From positions 62,001 to 126,000 of the forward strand of contig NZ_AUIX01000016.1 of assembly GCF_000423925.1 (NCBI RefSeq): a stretch of DNA of 64,000 nucleotides. The letters are read 5' to 3'. Shown here piece after piece: positions 54,348-63,770 of this stretch (positions are counted from its first letter, which is position 1; the number at the start of each line of letters is the position of its first letter). A program made the translations under genes and the position numbers. The notes under the pieces are model-generated. The model ran no database searches. It was not told the origin of the DNA and saw only the letters and a list, made by a program, of their open reading frames with translations. The stretch is from Butyrivibrio sp. VCD2006 (GTDB lineage: Bacteria > Bacillota > Clostridia > Lachnospirales > Lachnospiraceae).

Positions 54348-54384
54348 ATATTATCCTCCACACAATGAAGTAATGTTCACTAAT

Positions 54385-55158
54385 TCAGTTTTGATATAAG
54401 CTAAGTGCAATTGTTATATCGTCAATTTTATTTATAATATCATTTCTTCTGGAAGTATGCTCATTTTCAGACAATTTTAATAAAATACCCTCACATACGC
54501 TCTTCTCATGAGTAAGGTATTCTCTCAAAACTTCATCTCTTTTTATTAGCAGGCAGGGGCCGAATCTGTCACAGATTCTGGTTGGAACATTATCCGAGAT
54601 GTCAGCACCTGCGCAGTTCTTACGAATTTCATCCCGGGCCCTGTCATATGCCTCGTTGACTTCACCACCACAGACAGTTACGCAAATGGCCACATAGTAT
54701 TTTCCATCCTCGAAAATCTCTGCCTCATCCTCAATAAAAAATTTCTCCTGCCTTAAGTATTCTCTAAATCCCATAAGATCAGACTGAGGCTGCAAAACCA
54801 TGCGTTTAATCCCCTTTTTCCGGGGATTTCCATCCTCAAGTATTCGCTTCATCAAAAGTCCGCCCATGCCGGCGCAGACTATTGTATCCGCCTCATTGTC
54901 TCCAAGCTTTTCCATTCCGTCGGAAAGCCTTGTCTCTATTGCATCCAAGAGACCGTATTCTTCTATATGTTCTCTCGCCCTCTCTAGCGGGCCCTCGTTT
55001 ACATCCATTGCTATAGCGTGTCTGCAGATGCCTGAATTAATAAGATAAATCGGAACGAATCCATGATCCGTCCCGATATCACATACACAGTCACCTGACT
55101 TTACTAAATTTGCCACTGCTAATAGACGATTGGATAGGGAGATAGTTTTATTATTCAT
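54385..55158 (-). CDS. trmK: tRNA adenine-22 N1-methyltransferase TrmK
   Basis: A 257-residue class I SAM methyltransferase. SAM site: GDCVCDIGTDHGFVPIYLI, then AIAMDVNEGPLERAREH and TIVCAGMGGLLMKRILED, the NPPF-like motif of the family. It makes m1A22 in tRNA. It follows rpoD in the same orientation with ~220 nt between, occupied by a dispersed hairpin repeat and its tandem tail. Confidence 0.93.
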   Translation of the reverse strand: MNNKTISLSNRLLAVANLVKSGDCVCDIGTDHGFVPIYLINSGICRHAIAMDVNEGPLERAREHIEEYGLLDAIETRLSDGMEKLGDNEADTIVCAGMGGLLMKRILEDGNPRKKGIKRMVLQPQSDLMGFREYLRQEKFFIEDEAEIFEDGKYYVAICVTVCGGEVNEAYDRARDEIRKNCAGADISDNVPTRICDRFGPCLLIKRDEVLREYLTHEKSVCEGILLKLSENEHTSRRNDIINKIDDITIALSLYQN

Positions 55159-55170
55159 GTACGCTTTTAA

Positions 55171-55346
55171 CCCTCATCCGTCACCTTCGGTGACACCGTC
55201 TTCGCTCCGCTTCGGTCCGCGCAAAGCCGACGTCCCCCGGACGTCGTGCGCCCCCCGAGGGGGAAGGCTTTAGATATTCTATCACCGTCTCCATCTGGGG
55301 AAGGCTTTAGATATTCTATCACCGTCTCCATCTGGTGAAAGCTTTA
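55171..55346 (-). repeat. Dispersed hairpin repeat, copy C, with 37-bp tandem tail
   Basis: Core 55171-55270: CCCTCATCC, hairpin GTCACC-TTC-GGTGAC, a long module with GTCTTCGCTCCGCTTC and GACGTCC-CCC-GGACGTC, then CCCCCCGAGGGGG. Then two 37-bp units beginning GGGAAGGCTTTAGAT at 55261 and 55298 and a third, degenerate start at 55335. It lies between rpoD and trmK. Confidence 0.88.
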
Positions 55347-55377
55347 GTTTTTATTTCCTTCTGTAAAAAAGGTTTTT

Positions 55378-56940
55378 TTAGTCAAGATAGTCTTTGAGCT
55401 TGCGGCTGCGGCTGGGATGACGAAGCTTACGGAGCGCTTTTGCCTCGATCTGTCTGATACGCTCACGTGTTACGTTGAATTCCTTGCCGACTTCCTCAAG
55501 AGTTCTTGCTCTTCCGTCATCAAGTCCAAAGCGGAGTCTTAATACCTTCTGCTCACGCTCTGTAAGAGTTCCGAGAACCTCTACGAGCTGCTCCTTAAGA
55601 AGTGTAAACGCAGCAGCGTCTGCGGGAACAGGAACGTTATCATCCTGGATGAAATCACCAAGATGTGAATCTTCCTCCTCACCGATAGGAGTCTCAAGTG
55701 ATACAGGCTCCTGGGATATCTTAAGTATCTCACGCACACGCTCTACCGGAATGCCCATTTCCTTTGCAATCTCTTCGGGTGTGGGTTCGCGGCCAAGCTC
55801 CTGCAGCAACTGTCTGCTGATACGGATGAGCTTGTTGATGGTCTCAACCATATGTACAGGAATACGAATAGTTCTGGCCTGGTCAGCTATAGCACGGGTG
55901 ATAGCCTGGCGGATCCACCATGTTGCATATGTGGAGAACTTGAATCCCTTACGGAAATCGAACTTCTCAACTGCCTTGATAAGACCAAGGTTACCTTCCT
56001 GAATAAGATCAAGGAAAAGCATACCTCTTCCGACATATCTCTTTGCGATACTTACAACAAGACGAAGGTTTGCTTCTGCAAGACGCTTCTTTGCTTCATC
56101 TCCCATGAAGGAAACGCTCTTGAGCTCCTTCATATCAAGATTCTTAACGCGCTCGTATGCTTCAGCCTCTTCCTCTTTAACATCAACCTTATCTGCACCG
56201 CCGGCTGCCATGATGCGCTCAGCCATCATTCCATCTTCCATCTGCTGTGCAAGATCGATCTCCTGCTCAGCTGTAAGGAGCGGTACCTTACCGATTTCCT
56301 TAAGGTACATGCGGACCGGATCTTCAATACTGATACCATCCGGAACTGACAGGTCGATATTTTCCATATCAACCTCTTCTTCATCGCCGAGTACCACGCC
56401 ATCATCATCCGGAATATCTACATCAACATCATCTTCCATTCTGATGATATCAATGCCTGCTGCCTCAAGCTGCTCGAGAACCTTATCAAGATTCTCCTCA
56501 TCAAGATTAAGATCTCTTAAGAAATCACTGATTTCGTTATAATCAAGAGTATTCTGCTTCTTCTTACCAAGGGCGAGAAGCTCTCTTATTTTCTGTAAAA
56601 ACTTCTCTCTGGTCTCCTCATCGAGCTCATCTGAACTCTGCACAGCCTTTTCCTTGGTTTCTTCCTTAGCCTTTGCAGCCTTCTTTGCAGGTGCCTTAGC
56701 CTTCTCTGCAGTCTCTTCCTTAACTGCCTTCTTTGCAGGCTCCTTCTTAGCTATTTCCTTCTTCTCAGCAGTTTTCTTTGCAGGCTCTTTTTTAGCCGCA
56801 TCCTTTTTCTCTGCAGTCTTTGCTGCAGGCTTCTTAGCAGAAGTCTTCTTCTCTTCAGTCTTCTTGTCTGCAGCCTTAGCTGTCTCCTTCTTTACCTTTT
56901 CTTCCTTGGCTGCCTTTGTTGTAACTTTTTTCTCTGCCAC
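55378..56940 (-). CDS. rpoD: Primary sigma factor SigA with Lys/Ala-rich N-terminal tail
   Basis: A 520-residue housekeeping sigma factor. Regions 1.2-4.2 are intact: [50 protein letters not shown] and [20 protein letters not shown]. Before region 1.1 lies a ~105-residue tail of Lys, Ala, Glu and Pro ([20 protein letters not shown]), resembling histone H1 tails and absent from most sigma A proteins. The start is GTG after AAGGAAGG. Second gene of the dgt-dnaG-rpoD block. Confidence 0.97.
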   Translation of the reverse strand: MAEKKVTTKAAKEEKVKKETAKAADKKTEEKKTSAKKPAAKTAEKKDAAKKEPAKKTAEKKEIAKKEPAKKAVKEETAEKAKAPAKKAAKAKEETKEKAVQSSDELDEETREKFLQKIRELLALGKKKQNTLDYNEISDFLRDLNLDEENLDKVLEQLEAAGIDIIRMEDDVDVDIPDDDGVVLGDEEEVDMENIDLSVPDGISIEDPVRMYLKEIGKVPLLTAEQEIDLAQQMEDGMMAERIMAAGGADKVDVKEEEAEAYERVKNLDMKELKSVSFMGDEAKKRLAEANLRLVVSIAKRYVGRGMLFLDLIQEGNLGLIKAVEKFDFRKGFKFSTYATWWIRQAITRAIADQARTIRIPVHMVETINKLIRISRQLLQELGREPTPEEIAKEMGIPVERVREILKISQEPVSLETPIGEEEDSHLGDFIQDDNVPVPADAAAFTLLKEQLVEVLGTLTEREQKVLRLRFGLDDGRARTLEEVGKEFNVTRERIRQIEAKALRKLRHPSRSRKLKDYLD

Positions 56941-56962
56941 TTTCTACCTTCCTTTCAGTATC

Positions 56963-58741
56963 TTAACCATTCAAAACAATCTTTGCTCTTGATAGCTCTT
57001 CCAGGGTGCGTTTTCCTTCCAGAGTAAAATTCCATCGCTCCGGCGCATCTCCCGGCATATCCGACAATTTCTTTTCATAGCCGGATTTTTTTATGTCATA
57101 GAGAATGTCATGCATAGCCTTTTCACGTTCATCTTTCGTATTTACCTTAACAAGGTTAGTGTTGAAAAGCTCTGCGACCTCTCTTTGCTCAGCTTCGTCG
57201 GTAAAATGATTCATGACCTTAGCCGGATCAAAGCTTCCGTCATCCAGTCCCTTCCACATCTCATCCGCGATACCACGGTACATCTCATCTGCAAAATCCT
57301 GAGGGCTTATCCATTTTTTGACTGATGAAAAAACTCCGGGCTCATCAGCAAGCCATGTAATAAGGAGTCTTTGCGGCTTCCTTGAAGGATCTTCTTTGAC
57401 AGCCGCTCCCTGTCTCTGTATTTTGGGCTTTTCCGTCTTAGCTACGATTCCGCCCTCAGCAGCAATTCCTGCCACCAGTTTATGCAAATCATCAGCGCTT
57501 ATCATGTAGCGCTGTGCTACCGCCTCAAGATAATTCTCACGTTCAACGGCCTCAGTGAATTCACAAAGTTTTTTCCCGATATATCTGTGGAACTCTGTCT
57601 TCTCAGCCGGATCGCTCATATCGAATTCTTTTTCTTTAACTGATATTTCAAAAAAGAATGGATTTTCAGCCTTCCTGATTCTCTCTTCAAAGGCTTCCCT
57701 TCCTTCATTTTTTATAAATTCATCAGGGTCCTTGTAGGGCTTTAAATTAAGGACTTTTCCTTTAAGTCCCGCACCCTTAAGTATCTCAATGCCTCTCAGC
57801 GCGGCGCTGGTACCGGCCCCGTCACTATCATAGGACAGAATTACCAGATCGGTATACCGCTTAAGAAGGCTTGCCTGCTGCGAAGTAAATGCTGTTCCAA
57901 GTGAAGCCACAGCCATTGAAAATCCCGCCTGATGCATCGCTATAACATCCATATAGCCTTCGCAGATAATGATGTAACCCGCTCTTGCATTTTTCGCATA
58001 ATTAAGACCAAACAGATTCCTGCTCTTATCAAAGATCATGGTCTCAGGCGAGTTCAGATACTTGGGTTTACCATCTCCCATAACTCTTCCGCCAAAGCCT
58101 ATAACCTTGGAATTGGCATCGAGTATCGGGAACATAACCCTGTTCCAGAACTTATCGTGGGTACCGTACTTCTCATCATGAGATGCAAGCCCCGCCTCGA
58201 TTATCAAGGCATCGCTATAGCCCTTACTTCGCAAATATCTCACAAGGTCATCACTGGTGACGTTGGAGTATCCAAGACCAAACTTTTTAATAGTCTCATC
58301 GGAAAGGGCTCTGTCCCTAAAGTACCTCAGCCCTTTCTCCCCTGCAGGAGACTTAAGCTGGTAAACATAGTACTTTGCGGCTTCCTTATTTATGTCAAGC
58401 AAGGTCTGCCTTTTATCACGCATCTTCTTTGCCTGGGGAGATTCATCCTCCTCAGGGAGCTTGACTCCTGCTCTGTCAGCCAGAGTCTTCATAGCTTCGC
58501 CAAATGTTAAGTTGTCGTATTTCATCAAAAACGAAAAGACGTTTCCACCCACTCTGCAGCCAAAACAGTAAAACATCTGCTTATTCGGCGATACGCTAAA
58601 GGATGGCGACTTTTCATTATGAAAAGGACACAGTCCCACGTAGTTGGCACCTGCTCGCTTCAGGCTCACATACTGCCCTATGACATCAACGATGTCGTTG
58701 CGGGATCTGACCTCCTCAATGATCTCATCCGAATATCTCAT
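56963..58741 (-). CDS. dnaG: DNA primase
   Basis: A 592-residue primase making RNA primers for replication. CHC2 zinc finger CPFHNEKSPSFSV with MFYCFGCRVGG at ~38-62, the RNA-polymerase core with FGGRVMGDGKPKYLNSPET, and TOPRIM motifs IICEGYMDVIAMHQAGF and LSYDSDGAGT. The C-terminal DnaB-binding part follows. Located directly upstream of rpoD. Confidence 0.97.
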   Translation of the reverse strand: MRYSDEIIEEVRSRNDIVDVIGQYVSLKRAGANYVGLCPFHNEKSPSFSVSPNKQMFYCFGCRVGGNVFSFLMKYDNLTFGEAMKTLADRAGVKLPEEDESPQAKKMRDKRQTLLDINKEAAKYYVYQLKSPAGEKGLRYFRDRALSDETIKKFGLGYSNVTSDDLVRYLRSKGYSDALIIEAGLASHDEKYGTHDKFWNRVMFPILDANSKVIGFGGRVMGDGKPKYLNSPETMIFDKSRNLFGLNYAKNARAGYIIICEGYMDVIAMHQAGFSMAVASLGTAFTSQQASLLKRYTDLVILSYDSDGAGTSAALRGIEILKGAGLKGKVLNLKPYKDPDEFIKNEGREAFEERIRKAENPFFFEISVKEKEFDMSDPAEKTEFHRYIGKKLCEFTEAVERENYLEAVAQRYMISADDLHKLVAGIAAEGGIVAKTEKPKIQRQGAAVKEDPSRKPQRLLITWLADEPGVFSSVKKWISPQDFADEMYRGIADEMWKGLDDGSFDPAKVMNHFTDEAEQREVAELFNTNLVKVNTKDEREKAMHDILYDIKKSGYEKKLSDMPGDAPERWNFTLEGKRTLEELSRAKIVLNG

Positions 58742-58792
58742 ATAGTATCCTTTAAGTAAAATTCATCTCCGCGAGCCACACAGAAAATTAAA

Positions 58793-59797
58793 TCAGAGTA
58801 CATTCCAGCTCTTTGGCACGAAGCCCTCCTGGAATCTGGCAATCGCGAAACGGTCTGTCATTGAACTTATGTGATCACATACAAGCTTCTCTTTAGGCTG
58901 TGAATCCATAAGCTTTTTGAGGTATTCAGGCAATAACTCTTCATGATCCATGTAGTACTGATACAGTATCTGGATCAGATTCTCCGCCTTCCCTTCCTGG
59001 TTCTTAGCCACAGGATTGGTATATACATTTTCAAACATGAAAGCACGAAGTGCCATAAGTGCATCATGCACTTCTTCAGACATGAGAATATCGTTGTGGC
59101 CTGTGCTGGCCTCCACAATATCATGGATAAAAGTATCAAGCCATTCGCGATTAGTGTGTCCTATCACTTTACATATAGATTCGGGCACATCTGATTCCTT
59201 AAGTATTCCTCCGCGTATGGCATCATCCATATCATGATGAATATAGGCGATCTTATCAGAGAGACGCACTACTCTGCCTTCAAGTGTTATCGGTGTGGTA
59301 TTCATCTCATGATTGAGAATCCCATCCCTTACTTCGAAGGTAAGATTGAGTCCCTGTCCTTCCTTCTCCAGAAGCTCAACTGTCCTAAGGCTCTGTTCGT
59401 TATGTTTAAAACCATAAGGGCATATAGCATTAAGAGCTCTCTCTCCTGCATGGCCAAAAGGCGTGTGGCCCAGATCGTGGCCAAACGCGATAGCCTCAGC
59501 AAGATCTTCATTGAGCTTCAATGCTCTTGCGATAGTTCTGGCATTTTGGGAAACCTCCAGGGTGTGAGTCATCCTGGTCCGGTAGTGGTCACCGTCAGGT
59601 GTCAGGAAAACCTGCGTTTTATCCTTGAGCCTTCTGAAAGATTTAGAATAAAGGATTCTGTCCCTATCTCTCTGAAAACAAGGCCTGATATCACAAGGTT
59701 CCTCCTCCGTTTTCCTCCCCCGCGAGTTCATGCTCAGGGTTGCATATGGACTTAAGTTAAGTCTCTCTCTGTTTTCTAAGCTTTCTCGTATTTTCAC
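58793..59797 (-). CDS. dgt: dGTPase-like HD phosphohydrolase
   Basis: A 334-residue deoxynucleoside-triphosphate triphosphohydrolase. HD metal ligands: RMTHTLEVSQNARTIARAL, FGHDLGHTPFGHAGE and the downstream DKIAYIHHDMDDAI. The start is GTG after GAGGAG. It heads the macromolecular-synthesis block (dgt-dnaG-rpoD) found in Clostridia. Confidence 0.94.
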   Translation of the reverse strand: MKIRESLENRERLNLSPYATLSMNSRGRKTEEEPCDIRPCFQRDRDRILYSKSFRRLKDKTQVFLTPDGDHYRTRMTHTLEVSQNARTIARALKLNEDLAEAIAFGHDLGHTPFGHAGERALNAICPYGFKHNEQSLRTVELLEKEGQGLNLTFEVRDGILNHEMNTTPITLEGRVVRLSDKIAYIHHDMDDAIRGGILKESDVPESICKVIGHTNREWLDTFIHDIVEASTGHNDILMSEEVHDALMALRAFMFENVYTNPVAKNQEGKAENLIQILYQYYMDHEELLPEYLKKLMDSQPKEKLVCDHISSMTDRFAIARFQEGFVPKSWNVL

Positions 59798-59898
59798 GCT
59801 AAAAACTCCTCACTTTAGTTATATTCTGCAGGTTTTCGTGATTTCCTTTTTCAATTTGTGATTATTTTGATGGATTAGTAATTTTGCTTATTAGTCTC

Positions 59899-60133
59899 CC
59901 CTCATCCGCCTGCTTCGCAGGCACCTTCCCCCCAAGGGGAAGGCTCTAAAATAATATCATCCTCATAGGGGAAGGCTCTAAAATAATATACATCCTCATA
60001 GGGGAAGGCTCTAAAATAATATACATCCTCATAGGGGAAGGCTTTAAATTTGTCTACGCTCTGCTTCAGTCAGCACAAAGGGGAAGGCTTAAATTTGTCT
60101 ACGCTCTGCTTTAGTCAGCACAAAGGGGAAGGC
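59899..60133 (-). repeat. Dispersed hairpin repeat, copy D, with 33-bp and 46-bp tandem units
   Basis: Core 59899-59945: CCCTCATCC, hairpin GCCTGC-TTC-GCAGGC, CCTTCCCCC. GGGGAAGG boxes then begin at 59936, 59968, 60001, 60034, 60080 and 60125. Three ~33-bp units carry CTCTAAAATAATAT; two ~46-bp units carry TAAATTTGTCTACGCTCTGC, a decayed form of the long module of copies A and C. It fills the gap 59798-60185 upstream of dgt. Confidence 0.88.
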
Positions 60134-60141
60134 AAAGAAAT

Positions 60142-60180
60142 AAAAAGAACAGGCTGCTGCCATAAAAATGACAACAGCCT
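60142..60180 (-). terminator. Terminator of the 101-aa orphan
   Basis: AGGCTGTTGTC pairs with GGCAGCAGCCT through G-U pairs; TTCTTTTTATTT follows on the minus strand. Confidence 0.8.
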
Positions 60181-60185
60181 TAAGT

Positions 60186-60491
60186 TTAGTCCCACTTTCC
60201 GGTCTCGTATTTTTCGTTTATCCAGGCGATGGCAGCATCGAACCCCTCCTCAGAAATCTCAAATTTCTCAGAAACTTTTTTCTCCTCCTCGGTATCAAAA
60301 TAGCTATAGGGTTCAGGCCATACGGTGGCCATGAGTCTGGCATCGGGATTCCTCTCATCAACAGGCGTGAAAACCACATTTTCAAGGGGTTCTCTTGCAA
60401 GCCGATAGCGCATTCCCTTGTAGCTTCCAAAGAATGCTTCGCCATACTCATAATGTTTCAGGTTAAAAAATACTTTTTTCTCAATCTGCAT
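60186..60491 (-). CDS. Small orphan protein, 101 aa
   Basis: Not recognised by function; the motif GSYKGMRYRLAREPL and the ending EEGFDAAIAWINEKYETGKW recur in Lachnospiraceae hypothetical proteins. Soluble, acidic, no Cys. Terminator follows directly. Confidence 0.7.
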   Translation of the reverse strand: MQIEKKVFFNLKHYEYGEAFFGSYKGMRYRLAREPLENVVFTPVDERNPDARLMATVWPEPYSYFDTEEEKKVSEKFEISEEGFDAAIAWINEKYETGKWD

Positions 60492-60523
60492 AAATTCTCC
60501 GAAAGTTTACCAGGTAATTACTA

Positions 60524-61036
60524 TTAGTAAACAAACTTTCCAGTATCCTTGTGGTTAACCACATAATACGCAGTATTTTCTTCGGGCTTTAAATATATCT
60601 GAAGCTCCTTGATATCAGAGACCTTATGTCCCAGTGACACGTACTGCTCACGGATCTTATCAGCAATATCCTCAGTTCTTACTTCATAATCCATGTATTG
60701 GATGAAAAACTCGGTTTTCGCGCTCTTCTTTGCTGCGCTCTCGGAAAGGTCCTTCGTTGCAGCCTTCACAACATCTGCTGCTTTCTCGCTCTGCTCCTTA
60801 ATAACCTTTGTAGCGGGAGCTGTTCTCTTCTTAACCTCCTTTATAACCGGGTCTGCCTTCTCGATAACATCCTTAAGAACAGGAGCACTTTTCTCCTTTA
60901 CCTCATCAAAAACAGGCTCTGCCTTCTCTTTTGCTTTCTCCAGATAGGGCTCTGCTTTTTCCACATAAGGCTTTGCTGCCTCAGATACATTTTTAGCAAG
61001 GTCAATAATCTTGTCAGTAGTTTTCTTTGATGCCAT
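60524..61036 (-). CDS. DUF6465-like protein with Lys/Ala/Glu helix
   Basis: A 170-residue cytoplasmic protein. Residues ~1-105 are a low-complexity charged helix with repeats of EKAEPYLEKAKEKAEPVF type; ~108-170 form a compact domain (EFFIQYMDYEVRTEDIADKI; ELQIYLKPEENTAYYVVN) that matches, as I recall, DUF6465 of Lachnospiraceae. Composition is close to that of the sigma A tail. GGAGGATATG site. Confidence 0.75.
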   Translation of the reverse strand: MASKKTTDKIIDLAKNVSEAAKPYVEKAEPYLEKAKEKAEPVFDEVKEKSAPVLKDVIEKADPVIKEVKKRTAPATKVIKEQSEKAADVVKAATKDLSESAAKKSAKTEFFIQYMDYEVRTEDIADKIREQYVSLGHKVSDIKELQIYLKPEENTAYYVVNHKDTGKFVY

Positions 61037-61116
61037 TTTTCATATCCTCCTTCCCATTACATGGGTAACATAATCGTTATGCTGCAAAACTTACACTCGG
61101 GCGCTAATAAAACAGA

Positions 61117-61527
61117 TCACCTGAATTTGTTCATAAAGTTGGCGAAAGGTCCCACCGCGTCCTGAAGATCCTGAATAGCCTTATTAAGACCATCAAAATC
61201 AACCTTCGACATCTTGTCCAGTGAGTCTGTAATAGCCTCACTGTTTTCATTTATAAGATTGTTCATGTTGTCTCCGATGCCCTGAAGCTCCTTCGCAGTC
61301 TTATCCATCTCAGCGATCAGATCATTAGTGTTGCTAAGAGTATCTTCAGCTGCGATCGCTACATCATTGATCTTATTAACTGTTGTTACTGCGGTAGGTA
61401 CGATCATATATGCGGATATTCCAACCACTAAAAAGATTCCCACCATACAGTATGCGCATATTCTGTGAAACATAAGACTTTTCTTGGAATTCTCGGATAG
61501 TTTTTTTAAGAGCTCATCATTTTCCAT
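61117..61527 (-). CDS. Small membrane coiled-coil protein, 136 aa
   Basis: Not recognised. One membrane helix at ~23-44 (CMVGIFLVVGISAYMIV) preceded by a short cytoplasmic part, then an extracytoplasmic helix of ~90 residues (TLSNTNDLIAEMDKTAKELQ). Resembles a methyl-accepting receptor fragment only in outline. GGGGGAAC site upstream. Possibly co-regulated with the DUF6465 gene downstream. Confidence 0.7.
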   Translation of the reverse strand: MENDELLKKLSENSKKSLMFHRICAYCMVGIFLVVGISAYMIVPTAVTTVNKINDVAIAAEDTLSNTNDLIAEMDKTAKELQGIGDNMNNLINENSEAITDSLDKMSKVDFDGLNKAIQDLQDAVGPFANFMNKFR

Positions 61528-61758
61528 TTGTAAGTTCCCCCTTTACAAATATGACCAGCGTAAGAATCGCTGTTTTATCTAAAAGTATATTCTTTTATCG
61601 CTCAACTTTCAATTGAATTTCTTTATCTGTTTGCCCTTTTTTTCGTAATTTTTTATGCAAATTTAAGGATATCATAATCATTTTTTTTATGTATGTATGA
61701 TACTTTTATTATGATATATAGTTTATATTAATTATCCTTATTCCGTAAGGAGGATGCT

Positions 61759-63756
61759 ATGAGCGAAAAGACTGTAAAGGTCCGTAGAAGCGGCAAAATA
61801 AGGAACAGACTTCTGATTTTCATTGTTCCTATCGTAGTTTTAATGATTGTTGCCCTGGTTATGATAGCAACCACCCTCTCAAAAAAGAGACTGACTGAGC
61901 TATCGACTGCACATCTTGACTCCTCTATCTCTAATCAGGGAGATAATATTGAGTCATGGCTCGAAGATAATCTGCAGTTTTTCTCAACCGCAAAGCTTGC
62001 CATCGAGGGCATGAATCCCAATGAAGAAGAGCTTCAAAAGCTTCTTGACTCCTTCTATGGAGCAAACAAGAACTCTCCTGAAGGTCTTCATATAGGCACG
62101 GCAGCAGGGGAATTTTTAAAGCCGACTGAATCCACTCTGGAGATGAGTGATCCTTTAAATTCAGAATGGTACAAGCAAGGCATTACCCGTGTGAATATGC
62201 AATATGGAACATCATATACAAATGCTGAAGGCATCAAAGTTATAAGTGCCTCCGGTATTGTTCAGTATGGCGATGATTCAATAAAGGTAATTGCTGCCGA
62301 TGTTACCCTTGATAAAATAAGCAGTATTGTAAACTCGGGTGTCAAGATGGATAAAGCATTTTCCTATCTTATCGACACAAATGACAATACCATTCTCGCC
62401 CACAGAGAAAAGGACATGGTCGGAGCCACCTTGAGCACAAGCGACAGTAGCGTACTTAGAAGCGGCGTTGCACAGGCAATAAACGACGGTGATTATTCAA
62501 CCAGACAGATCGGACCATATTATGTAGCCTTCAGGCAGATTGCCGGAACCGACTGGGTTCTTGTTTCTTACATCGCTGAAGATACTATCATGGCTACAGT
62601 CCAGGAGCTTGGTAATTATCTTATTATCGCCGGTTTAATAGCTGTCATAGTAATCGTAATTATCCTTCTTGTAGTTGTAAGCAGAGTTATCGCTCCTCTC
62701 GCAGGCATTACCAGAAGCATCCATGCAATGAGCGAAGGTGATTTCACTATTGAAGTAAAACAGGAAAGTAACGACGAGATCGGTGCCATGGGTGGAAGGA
62801 TTGCTGAGTTTGTTGAAAGCATGAGACACATGCTCTCAAGTATCAGCGAGGAATCAGAAAAGCTCAAACAGGAATCCGAGACCAGTGATGCCGTATCAAG
62901 GGATATGCAGGATGCATCACAATCTCAGGCAGAAGCTATGCAGCAGCTGAACGACACAGTTGATCAGCTTGCCGTTGCCGTAGGTGATATCGCTCAGAAT
63001 GCTACCACTCTTGCATCAGTTGTATCTTCTACCCGTGAGAATTCCGAGAAGGCCGATGACAGTATGAAGGAGACCGTAAAAATCTCCCAGAAGGGCCGCA
63101 ATGATATGGAAAAGCTTTCACATGCTATGGACGGAATTCAAACCGCCAACAGCAAGCTTGTTGATTCTATCAACGAGGTAGGAAAAGCTTCTGAAGAAAT
63201 TACAAACATTGTCAGCATGATCGGTGAAATCGCAGAGGAAACAAATCTCCTGTCACTTAATGCTTCAATTGAGGCTGCGAGAGCAGGTGAAGCCGGTAAG
63301 GGCTTTGCAGTCGTTGCTACTCAGATTGGAAAACTGGCTCAGACAAGTTCCGAAAGTGCCACAAACATCTCCAACCTGATTGCTGAAGTTCACAGACTTA
63401 TCGATGAAGCCGTAGGACAGGCCAATGCCAGTGCTGAAAGTATCGAAAAGAACAGCGAGCTCATACATGTAGCGGTAGAAACTTTTGATCAGATTTATGA
63501 AAATATCCAGGCATCCAATGACTGCATCGAAGAGATGATCCGTGATGTAGATAAAGTTAATGACGTAGCAACCAACGTAGCTGCCATTTCCGAGGAGCAG
63601 GCAGCCAGCGCCGATGAGATACTGGCAACCTCACAGAACATGGTTGAACAGGCCAAGACCATTTCAAGGAACAGTGAAGATGTGGCAAACAACTCACACG
63701 AGCTTGCAAACACATCCGAAACTCTTACTTCTCATGTTCAGAAATTCAAGATTTAA
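61759..63756 (+). CDS. Methyl-accepting chemotaxis receptor, dCache type
   Basis: A 665-residue transmembrane receptor. TM1 ~19-40; extracellular dCache_1 sensor ~45-275 ([23 protein letters not shown] and [18 protein letters not shown]); TM2 ~283-308; HAMP ~309-361; long coiled coil with the conserved tip [20 protein letters not shown] near residue 495. The ligand is unknown. AAGGAGGATGCT precedes the ATG. Fourteen bases downstream starts a sugar-binding lipoprotein gene, suggesting a co-expressed sensing/uptake pair. Confidence 0.94.
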   Translation: MSEKTVKVRRSGKIRNRLLIFIVPIVVLMIVALVMIATTLSKKRLTELSTAHLDSSISNQGDNIESWLEDNLQFFSTAKLAIEGMNPNEEELQKLLDSFYGANKNSPEGLHIGTAAGEFLKPTESTLEMSDPLNSEWYKQGITRVNMQYGTSYTNAEGIKVISASGIVQYGDDSIKVIAADVTLDKISSIVNSGVKMDKAFSYLIDTNDNTILAHREKDMVGATLSTSDSSVLRSGVAQAINDGDYSTRQIGPYYVAFRQIAGTDWVLVSYIAEDTIMATVQELGNYLIIAGLIAVIVIVIILLVVVSRVIAPLAGITRSIHAMSEGDFTIEVKQESNDEIGAMGGRIAEFVESMRHMLSSISEESEKLKQESETSDAVSRDMQDASQSQAEAMQQLNDTVDQLAVAVGDIAQNATTLASVVSSTRENSEKADDSMKETVKISQKGRNDMEKLSHAMDGIQTANSKLVDSINEVGKASEEITNIVSMIGEIAEETNLLSLNASIEAARAGEAGKGFAVVATQIGKLAQTSSESATNISNLIAEVHRLIDEAVGQANASAESIEKNSELIHVAVETFDQIYENIQASNDCIEEMIRDVDKVNDVATNVAAISEEQAASADEILATSQNMVEQAKTISRNSEDVANNSHELANTSETLTSHVQKFKI

Positions 63757-63770
63757 GAGGAGGTCTTATC

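Noticed and set aside
60050..60334. 94-codon plus-strand frame with STLCFSQHKGEG repeats
   Set aside because: It reads through the 46-bp repeat units and the orphan gene on the other strand.
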